A stretch of DNA of 64,000 nucleotides from JBCBSZ01 sp039185015 (GTDB lineage Bacteria > Actinomycetota > Acidimicrobiia > Acidimicrobiales > Poriferisodalaceae), in NCBI GenBank assembly GCA_039185015.1, contig JBCDAU010000029.1:1-64000 (forward strand), written 5' to 3'. The notes under the pieces were generated by a model that saw nothing but the letters and a program-made list of their open reading frames with translations, had not been told where the DNA came from and made no database searches. Shown here in pieces: positions 48,566 through 55,043 of this stretch (positions are counted from its first letter, which is position 1; each line of letters opens with the position of its first letter). A program made the position numbers and the translations under genes.

Positions 48566-50066
48566 GGCGCTCGACGACCGTCCGGGTGATCCGGTCGATG
48601 AGGGGGTCGGCGCCGAGGCCGTGGACCCAGTCGGTCGAGCCGGCGTGGAACACCGCGCCGGCCCCACGCCGGCACGATGCCAACACGCATCGCCCCTGCG
48701 CGAGCCGGGCGACGGTCGCCGGCTCGGCGTCGCCGAAGAGCATCCACGCCGTGCCCTCCAGGTCGCCGGGTGGGTCGACGCTCGCCCAGAGCGGCTCGGG
48801 GGCCTCGCACACGTCGTCGGTGATCGAGATGAGCCGCGCCGGCGCGCTGGCGATGATCTCCAGATCGGTGGGCGTGCCGTCGGCGCCGGTCGGCACGGGC
48901 AGCCCGTCGCGCAGCTCGACCTCGCAGCCGTCGACCTCATAGCCGACGACGCCGGCCCCATCGCCGAGTTGGTCGCCGAGGCGGAGACCCGTCCCGGTGA
49001 GCGCCCAGTGGTCGGGTCGGTGGACGGTGTACCCGCCCGAGCCTCGGGGCACCGCCTCGCCGATGCGGTGATAGCCGCCTCGGGTGAACGACAGACCGAA
49101 GGTGCGGTTCTCGGGGCGCCCGATGAGCGGATCGGACCACATCGAGGTGAGCAGCGACCGGTCCTCGATCGGATCGTCGAACCGGGCTCGTCCCTTGTGG
49201 CAGACCATCACGTCGTCCTCGATGCGCACCTGCCAGAAGCAGGTGTTGCCCGAGAACACCGCGACGTTCCCACCGGCAGCGAGGAACGCGTCAACGTGGT
49301 CGCGCATCGCCGCGCTCCAGTACTCGCTGTGGCCCACGACCAGCAGGAGCGAGCGTCCCGCGAGCAACTCGCCGTCCGAGTGGAGGTCCAGGTCCGTGGC
49401 GACGTCGAGCTCGACGCCCACGTCCATCGCCCAGCGGGCGAAGCGACGTTCGAAGGAGAACCAGCCCGAGGACGATGTCCAGAGGGGGAGGTCGTGGCGT
49501 CGCTGGTAGTCGATGACGCGCTGGTGGGTCGGGTCGTGGGCGCTGGCGGCGAGGCGGCCGTCGTAGCCGTCGGAATCGACGGGTCGCTGCAGGTAGCCCG
49601 GCTCGAGCGGGCGGCGGAACGACATCTCGGCGCCGCCGGTGTACATGCACCGCCCGCCCCACTGGTTGTAGGCGTTCCAGGTGTTGGTGGCCAGGAGGAG
49701 CACTGGCCGGTCGCTGCCGGGCGTGTCGCCGAGGGCGAACCACGCGTGCGCGGTCGGCGCCCCCGGGTCGTCGTCGACCAGGTCGACCAGGTAGACGCCA
49801 CCCGGCCAGGCCGGGTCGGTCGGGATCTCGGAGGCGACCGGCCAGTCGCAGCCGACCCGCCACGCCTCGTCCGGTGTCGGATGGTCGCCGACCGCGACCC
49901 GGTCCGCGGTCCAGACGACGACGCCGGTCGTCGCGTGACGCACACGGAGCCCCACGGCGCCGGAGCGGCTCGTGGCGTGCAGCGGCACCAGCTCTCCGCC
50001 GCGCACCCGACGGCCGACCGTGAACCCCTCGGTGGGCGGCCGCCTGGTGTGGTGGGGGTGGTTCAC
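48555..50066 (-). CDS. N,N-dimethylformamidase beta-subunit-like protein
   Basis: A 503-residue protein resembling the large subunit of N,N-dimethylformamidase. Blocks include VLLLATNTWNAYNQWGG, LLVVGHSEYWSAAMRDH and NVAVFSGNTCFWQVRIE, which match the metal/catalytic region of that family. The enzyme class hydrolyses small N-substituted formamides; here no small subunit is adjacent, so the substrate may differ. GTG 50066 overlaps the PhyH stop (GTGA). It is the last gene of a four-gene operon with LLM, methyltransferase and PhyH genes. Confidence 0.75.
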   Translation of the reverse strand: MNHPHHTRRPPTEGFTVGRRVRGGELVPLHATSRSGAVGLRVRHATTGVVVWTADRVAVGDHPTPDEAWRVGCDWPVASEIPTDPAWPGGVYLVDLVDDDPGAPTAHAWFALGDTPGSDRPVLLLATNTWNAYNQWGGRCMYTGGAEMSFRRPLEPGYLQRPVDSDGYDGRLAASAHDPTHQRVIDYQRRHDLPLWTSSSGWFSFERRFARWAMDVGVELDVATDLDLHSDGELLAGRSLLLVVGHSEYWSAAMRDHVDAFLAAGGNVAVFSGNTCFWQVRIEDDVMVCHKGRARFDDPIEDRSLLTSMWSDPLIGRPENRTFGLSFTRGGYHRIGEAVPRGSGGYTVHRPDHWALTGTGLRLGDQLGDGAGVVGYEVDGCEVELRDGLPVPTGADGTPTDLEIIASAPARLISITDDVCEAPEPLWASVDPPGDLEGTAWMLFGDAEPATVARLAQGRCVLASCRRGAGAVFHAGSTDWVHGLGADPLIDRITRTVVERLSR

Positions 50067-50947
50067 ACCTCGGTGCCGAGCTCGTCGACGAAGCGACCGA
50101 ACGAGTCGTTCGCCTCGGCGAACTCGCCGACCGTCCGCACCTTCTCATCGGTGCCGCGCAGCACGGCGAGCGGGTCCTGCTGGTCGCCGACGTAGCCCAG
50201 AGCGAAGGCGCCCTGCTGGTACCCCATCATCTTCAGCAGCTCGTCGTCGAGGGTCCTCGCCACCTCGGGTGGGCAAGCGAGGAACTGGTTCTCCTCCTGG
50301 CGCACCCAGCCGACCGCGTAGGTGATGTTGACGCCCTGTCGGACGCCGTCGCTGTCGTTGCCACCACCGCCGTGGAGCACCTTGCCGTCGTAGAACAGGA
50401 CGCTCCCCCGGCGCATCCGGACCGGGAGCGCCGGCACCTGGGCGGCCTCGTCGTCCGACATCCCTGACGTACCCGGGCTGATCTGCGTGCCGCCGTTCTC
50501 CGCCGTGAAGTCCGTCAGCGCCCACATCGTGTTGCACTGCGCGTGGTACTCGGCCGGGAAGGGGAAGTAGTCGAACGCCATCTGGTCACGATGGAGCTTC
50601 TGTGCCGTCTCGCCCGGCTCGATGGTGATGATCTGGGTGAGGTGCAGCTGCACGGCGGTGGCGTGGGCGAGGAAGGCGCGCACCGAGTCGACGACCGTGG
50701 GGTGCATCACGAGGTCGCGCGCCGTCGGGCATCGGGCGATCAGCGAGCCGGTCCGCCGGGTGAAGCGGCCGTCGTACTGGTCTCGCCCGGTCGCGCTGCC
50801 GTGCACGAACGGCGCGGCCTCGGCTGCGAGCGCGTCCATGACCTCGTCGTCGACGACGGCGTCGACGATCGCATAGCCGTGCTCGGCGAGGTGGGCGGCG
50901 ATGGCCCCGGGCGGCGTGTCGGGAGCGAGGTGCCTGAGCGCGCTCAC
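50063..50947 (-). CDS. Phytanoyl-CoA dioxygenase (PhyH) family protein
   Basis: A 294-residue Fe(II)/2-oxoglutarate oxygenase-like protein. The iron ligands are HRDQ (HxD) and the distal His in VLHGGG; GVNITYAVGW is the usual C-terminal strand. It may hydroxylate or demethylate a small molecule. GTG 50947 overlaps the methyltransferase stop by 4 nt, and its stop overlaps the DMFase start, so translation is coupled along the operon. Confidence 0.85.
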   Translation of the reverse strand: MSALRHLAPDTPPGAIAAHLAEHGYAIVDAVVDDEVMDALAAEAAPFVHGSATGRDQYDGRFTRRTGSLIARCPTARDLVMHPTVVDSVRAFLAHATAVQLHLTQIITIEPGETAQKLHRDQMAFDYFPFPAEYHAQCNTMWALTDFTAENGGTQISPGTSGMSDDEAAQVPALPVRMRRGSVLFYDGKVLHGGGGNDSDGVRQGVNITYAVGWVRQEENQFLACPPEVARTLDDELLKMMGYQQGAFALGYVGDQQDPLAVLRGTDEKVRTVGEFAEANDSFGRFVDELGTEV

Positions 50948-51738
50948 GGCGTGACGCCGAGGAGCGGTGACACCCATCCGTCGAGCTCTCGACGGTCGAG
51001 CTCGACCGCGTCGAAGTCGGCGACGAGCCCGTCGGCGTCGGCAGCGAGGATGCCCGAGAGCACGAGGCGGGCGTCTGCTCCCATGCGGGCCACGAGCTCC
51101 AGTGCCAGGTTGCGCAACGTGCCAGGCAGGATGTTGGCGACGACGAGATCGAAGTCGATCGGCAGCTCGTCGAGCGGTGCGGTCGACGCGACGAACCGGT
51201 CGGCGACGTCGTTGCGTCGGGCGTTGCCCAGCGCCACGTCGATGGCCTCCTCCTCGATGTCGATCCCGACCACCCCGCCGGCGCCGCACTGCGCCGCCAG
51301 CACGCCGAGCACGCCCGTGCCGGTCCCGACGTCGAGCACGCGGTCGCCCGGTCTGGTCAGCTCCCGGACCCACGAGGCGGCGAGCCGCGTCGACGGGTGG
51401 TTGCCGGCGCCGAACGACCGGCCGGGTTCGATCAGCACCGAGATGGCCACGTCGTCGGGCACCCCGCACCAGGTCGGCACCAGGGCCACGTCGCCCACCA
51501 CCACCGCCTCGGCATGGGGGCGCCAGGCATCGGCCCAGGAGTCGTCGGCGACCCGGGTGAGCCGGGCGCGGGATCCGAGCCACGATGCGGCCTCCCGCGC
51601 CGACCGCTGATCGGCGAAGCCGGCGACGAGGATGCCGTCACCCTCCTCGACGGCGGTCGGTCGCGTCTCCCAGATCGCCGCGACGATCGGGTCGTCCTCG
51701 TCGGCGAGCGTGACCTCGACGAGCCAGTCGTCGCTCAT
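50944..51738 (-). CDS. PrmA-like SAM-dependent methyltransferase
   Basis: A 264-residue protein of the ribosomal L11 methyltransferase (PrmA) family. VLDVGTGTGVLGVLAAQCG is the SAM-binding motif I, and VVANILPGTL is the catalytic NxLP-type motif IV. The length is close to PrmA. Its place in an operon with an LLM oxidoreductase, a PhyH oxygenase and a DMFase is odd for a ribosome-modifying enzyme; either it is PrmA by coincidence, or it methylates a small molecule. ATG 51738 is 3 nt after the LLM stop. Confidence 0.8.
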   Translation of the reverse strand: MSDDWLVEVTLADEDDPIVAAIWETRPTAVEEGDGILVAGFADQRSAREAASWLGSRARLTRVADDSWADAWRPHAEAVVVGDVALVPTWCGVPDDVAISVLIEPGRSFGAGNHPSTRLAASWVRELTRPGDRVLDVGTGTGVLGVLAAQCGAGGVVGIDIEEEAIDVALGNARRNDVADRFVASTAPLDELPIDFDLVVANILPGTLRNLALELVARMGADARLVLSGILAADADGLVADFDAVELDRRELDGWVSPLLGVTP

Positions 51739-51741
51739 TGG

Positions 51742-52647
51742 TCAGATCTTCGAGCGGAGGAGGTCGCGCGTTCGCGCTGCGTCGTCGCCGGTGGCGAACT
51801 CCGACGCGAGGAACGTGTCGACCCCCAGCTCGCCGAGGCGGTCGATCTGGCCGCCCACGGTCGCTTCGTCGCCGATCAGCGCGAGGTCGGCGGGTCCCCC
51901 GAGACCCTCGCGGTCGAGCATGGCCCGGTACGACGGGAGCTGGCCGTAGATCGCGAACACCTCGGCGGCGCGAGCTCGGGCGCCCTCGACGTCGTCGGTG
52001 ACGCACACGGGGAAGCCGGCGACGACCTGCGGCTGTGGACGGTCGGCCTCCTTCGCCGCCTCGCGGATGACCGGGATCGTGTGGTCGGCGAGGGTCCCCG
52101 GCCCCACCATCCAGGTGATCGTGCCGTCGCAGCGCTTGCCGACCGTCTTGAGCGTCTGCTCGCCGAGCGCCGCCACCAGGACCGGGCAGGCGGGAGCGTC
52201 ACCGAGGTCGATGGGCCCGCGAGAGGTGACCATCTCGCCGGACACGCTCGCCGTCCGGTCGTTGACGAGCGGGACGAGGGCATCGAGGTACTCCCGGAGG
52301 TGGCGCACCGGTCGCTCGAAGGGGATGCCCCACATGCCCTCGACCACCGGCTGATGGGACAGGCCGATGCCGAGCAGCAGCCGGTCGCCGATCGCCGCCT
52401 GGACGGTCAGCGCCTGCTGGGCGAGCATCATCGGATGCCGCGGGTAGGTCGGGACCACCGCGGTGCCGAGCTTGATGTCGGGCACCTCGCGCCCGGCCAC
52501 CGCGAAGGCGGTCAGGGCGTCGGCCTCGAAGATCTGGGCCGTCCAGTACGACCCGAACCCGTCCTCGTGTGCGGCGCGGATGGCTCCGACGAGCGCGTCG
52601 ACCTTGTTCGGTCCCGGTCCGCCGGTCCCGAAGATCCCGATCTCCAT
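51742..52647 (-). CDS. LLM class F420-dependent oxidoreductase
   Basis: A 301-residue luciferase-like TIM-barrel protein. VPTYPRHPMMLAQQALT and LGIGLSHQPVVEGMWG are signatures of the F420-dependent LLM class, and KTVGKRCDGTITWM continues the barrel. It fits the fbiC gene in the same window. It heads an operon of four genes, the next starting 3 nt downstream. ATG 52647 follows AGGAGGGG. Substrate unknown. Confidence 0.85.
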   Translation of the reverse strand: MEIGIFGTGGPGPNKVDALVGAIRAAHEDGFGSYWTAQIFEADALTAFAVAGREVPDIKLGTAVVPTYPRHPMMLAQQALTVQAAIGDRLLLGIGLSHQPVVEGMWGIPFERPVRHLREYLDALVPLVNDRTASVSGEMVTSRGPIDLGDAPACPVLVAALGEQTLKTVGKRCDGTITWMVGPGTLADHTIPVIREAAKEADRPQPQVVAGFPVCVTDDVEGARARAAEVFAIYGQLPSYRAMLDREGLGGPADLALIGDEATVGGQIDRLGELGVDTFLASEFATGDDAARTRDLLRSKI

Positions 52648-52665
52648 GGCTTCCCCTCCTGGTCA

Positions 52666-52681
52666 GGTAGCCGAAGCTACC
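52666..52681 (-). promoter_or_regulatory. 5'-UTR hairpin with UUCG loop before the LLM operon
   Basis: In the transcript, GGUAGC-UUCG-GCUACC forms a 6-bp stem closed by a very stable cUUCGg-type tetraloop, 18 nt before the LLM start codon. It may stabilise the mRNA or bind a regulator. Confidence 0.45.
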
Positions 52682-52751
52682 GGTCGACCGCTCGGTCGTC
52701 TGCAGGCGCTAGACCGTGGGGGGACGGGTGCGGATCAGGCAGGAGGAACCG

Positions 52752-53228
52752 ATGACGGCTCGACGGCTGCTCGCCCCCGCGCTCGCGGTCGTGCTCTTCG
52801 CTGCGGCCTGCGGAGGCGGTGGTGGCGACGATGACGACGCTGGTGGCGAGATCCGGGCGGTCTCCGATCCGGCGACCCCGGTCCAGGCGATGGTCGGCGA
52901 CGTCGTCGAGATCACCCTCGAGGCCAACGCGACCACCGGCTTCGTCTGGGAGCTCTCCAGCCAGCCCGAGACCGCGGTGATCCGGTACATCGGCGGCGAC
53001 TACGAGGCTCGGGACGAGGTCGTCACCGAGGAATCCGACACCGAGGGCGAGGAACCCACCGTCGCCGGCGGAGGTGGCGTGCAGCGCCTCCGCTTCCAGG
53101 TGGTGGGGGCCGGAGCCACGCAGATCCAGCTGCGCTACGTCCAGCCGTGGATCGACCCGCCGGCGCCGGCCGCGACGTCGTCGTACACGGTGCGGGTCAG
53201 CGCCGCAGCCGACACCGGCGACGAGTAG
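52752..53228 (+). CDS. Chagasin-type (I42) protease inhibitor lipoprotein
   Basis: A 158-residue lipoprotein with signal end FAAACGG and an I42 inhibitor domain. ANATTGFVW is the L2-type NPTTG loop of chagasin, GGGGVQRLRFQ is the L4 region, and LRYVQPW is the L6 region, which bind papain-like proteases. It would protect the cell surface from cysteine proteases. AGGAGG precedes ATG 52752 (AGGAGGAACCG). A hairpin terminator follows. The LLM operon runs the other way. Confidence 0.8.
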   Translation: MTARRLLAPALAVVLFAAACGGGGGDDDDAGGEIRAVSDPATPVQAMVGDVVEITLEANATTGFVWELSSQPETAVIRYIGGDYEARDEVVTEESDTEGEEPTVAGGGGVQRLRFQVVGAGATQIQLRYVQPWIDPPAPAATSSYTVRVSAAADTGDE

Positions 53229-53248
53229 CGCCCGAGCGAGCAGCACGG

Positions 53249-53345
53249 CCACGCCGGGCGTGAACACGGCCCGGCCGCAGCCCGTCAGGGCGAGGACCTC
53301 GGGCGGAGGCGTGGGCTCCGGGACCCACGCCGGGCATGAACACGG
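53249..53345 (+). repeat. 21-nt direct repeat after the I42 gene
   Basis: CCACGCCGGGCGTGAACACGG at 53249-53269 and the same with one G-to-A change at 53325-53345. The region has no gene. It contains the I42 terminator hairpin (53308-53331) and another perfect hairpin GCGTTCTC/GAGAACGC at 53366-53387. Confidence 0.6.
53308..53331 (+). terminator. Hairpin terminator after the I42 gene
   Basis: GGCGTGGG (53308-53315), loop CTCCGGGA, CCCACGCC (53324-53331): a perfect 8-bp stem, 79 nt after the I42 stop and before the MsrA gene. Confidence 0.5.
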
Positions 53346-53461
53346 GAACACGAGGCGCTCTCACCGCGTTCTCTCCTTCGAGAACGCCGAAGTTGCGGCC
53401 CGAGGCTCGTCCACGACGGGGCCACTGGCCGTAGCCTGGGAACGAGACGAGGAGGAAGCCC

Positions 53462-54112
53462 GTGTTGTTCTCCCGCAAGCAGCTCGAGATCCCGACCGCC
53501 GAGGAGGCCCTGCCGGGCCGTGACGTGGCGATCCCGGTGCCCGAGCGCCATCACGTCAACGGCAACCCGCTCCAGGGGCCGTTCCCGGAGGGGCTGAAGA
53601 CGCTGGTCGTCGGCCTCGGATGCTTCTGGGGGGCCGAGCGCGCCTTCTGGCAGACGCCGGGCGTGTGGACGACCGCCGTCGGCTACGCCGGTGGGTCGAC
53701 GCCCAACGCGACCTACGAGGAGGTGTGCAGCGGGATGACCGGTCACACCGAGGTCGTGCTGGTGGTCTACGACCCCGATCAGATCGACCTGGAGGGCGTC
53801 CTCAAGGTCTTCTGGGAGTCACACGATCCGACCCAGGGCATGCGCCAGGGCAACGACCGGGGCACCCAGTACCGCTCCGCGATCTTCGTGAGCGACGAGG
53901 CCGAGCTGGCCATCGCCGAGGCCTCCCGTGATCGGTACCAGGAGCGGCTCGACGCCGCCGGCTACGGCCCGATCACCACCGAGCTGGGCGTCGGCAAGGA
54001 CTTCTACTACGCCGAGGACTACCACCAGCAGTACCTGTCGAAGGTGCCCAACGGCTACTGCGGCCTGGGCGGCACCGGCGTGTCCTGCCCGGTGGGTGTC
54101 GCCGGGGCCTGA
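53462..54112 (+). CDS. msrA: Peptide-methionine (S)-S-oxide reductase MsrA
   Basis: A 216-residue MsrA. GCFWGAERAFW gives the catalytic Cys54, TVGYAGG-type blocks follow (VGYAGGSTPNATYEEVCSG), and YCGLGGTGVSCPVG holds the resolving cysteines. The active cysteine codon is TGC, not TGA. It repairs oxidised methionine, (S)-form, using thioredoxin. GTG 53462 is preceded by GGAGGAAG. The M50 protease gene starts 5 nt after the stop. Confidence 0.95.
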   Translation: MLFSRKQLEIPTAEEALPGRDVAIPVPERHHVNGNPLQGPFPEGLKTLVVGLGCFWGAERAFWQTPGVWTTAVGYAGGSTPNATYEEVCSGMTGHTEVVLVVYDPDQIDLEGVLKVFWESHDPTQGMRQGNDRGTQYRSAIFVSDEAELAIAEASRDRYQERLDAAGYGPITTELGVGKDFYYAEDYHQQYLSKVPNGYCGLGGTGVSCPVGVAGA

Positions 54113-54117
54113 GCCTC

Positions 54118-54909
54118 GTGGGGGACACCTTCCGCCTCGGTCGGATCGCCGGCGTCCACGTCGGCTTCCACTGGAGCCTGCTCTTCATCGCCGGGCTGCT
54201 CGTCGTCCAGCTCGTCGGCCTGCTCGACTCGGACGGGCCGTCGGCGTGGTTGCTCGCCGTGGTCGGCGCCGGGCTGTTCCTCGGCTCGGTGCTGCTGCAC
54301 GAGCTGGGTCACTCGGTCGCGGCCCAGCGGAACGGCATCGAGGTCGACGGCATCAGCCTGGTGTTCTTCGGTGGTGTCGCTCGCCTGCGCGGCGAGCCGA
54401 GGACGCCGGGCGCCGAGTTCCGGATCGCCGCGGCCGGTCCCGCGATGAACGTCGTGCTGCTCGGGGTCTTCTGGGCCCTCGCGGCCGCCATCGACGGCGC
54501 CGTCGAGAACTCGATGGTCGCCGACGTGTTCTGGTGGCTCGGGATCGTCAACCTGATCCTGGCGGTCTTCAACCTGTTGCCGGCGTCGCCGCTCGACGGC
54601 GGCAAGATCCTCAAGGCCGGCCTGTGGCGGTGGTCTGGCGACCAGGCCCGGGCGCTCGTGCTCGCCGGCCGGGCCGGACAGGTGCTCGGGTGGGCGCTGG
54701 TCGCCGTCAGCCTCTGGCGCCTCCGGGTCGACGGCGCCGTCGCGCTCTGGATGGCGATGATCGGCTGGCTGATCATCGCCGGTGCCGGCGCCGAGGTGCG
54801 TGAAGGACAACGGCGGGCTCGACGCCAGGCGATGGGCGGGCTCCCCGATGTGGTGCCGGGGCTCCCGTGGCCGCCGCCACACGATCGAACCTCCGATCGA
54901 CACCCCTGA
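54118..54909 (+). CDS. Site-2 protease-like M50 metalloprotease
   Basis: A 263-residue polytopic protein. HELGH at 61-65 is the zinc site, and LLPASPLDGGK has the third ligand Asp160. Membrane segments surround both. The family cuts regulatory proteins inside the membrane. No PDZ or CBS domain is apparent. GTG 54118 lies 5 nt after msrA, so the two may form an operon. The C-terminus is a basic, Arg-rich tail. Confidence 0.85.
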   Translation: MGDTFRLGRIAGVHVGFHWSLLFIAGLLVVQLVGLLDSDGPSAWLLAVVGAGLFLGSVLLHELGHSVAAQRNGIEVDGISLVFFGGVARLRGEPRTPGAEFRIAAAGPAMNVVLLGVFWALAAAIDGAVENSMVADVFWWLGIVNLILAVFNLLPASPLDGGKILKAGLWRWSGDQARALVLAGRAGQVLGWALVAVSLWRLRVDGAVALWMAMIGWLIIAGAGAEVREGQRRARRQAMGGLPDVVPGLPWPPPHDRTSDRHP

Positions 54910-55014
54910 TTCGCGCGGGCGGTGTTGCCCGTACATCAAAGCGTAACCATCGTGACCTGGGGAGAGCCGAAGTTCGACCCGAAGTCGTTCATCGGATCGA
55001 AACCTCGATTAGCT

Positions 55015-55038
55015 TCCACGGCAGCAACTCCGTGGAGG
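55015..55038 (+). promoter_or_regulatory. Hairpin covering the ribosome-binding site of the nucleotidase gene
   Basis: TCCACGG (55015-55021), loop CAGCAACT, CCGTGGA (55030-55036). The Shine-Dalgarno GGAGG (55034-55038) lies in the 3' arm, 5 nt before ATG 55044, so folding would block translation until opened by temperature, a protein or a small RNA. Confidence 0.5.
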
Positions 55039-55043
55039 TCACG

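Noticed and set aside
53462..54112. MsrA as a selenoprotein
   Set aside because: The catalytic codon is TGC.
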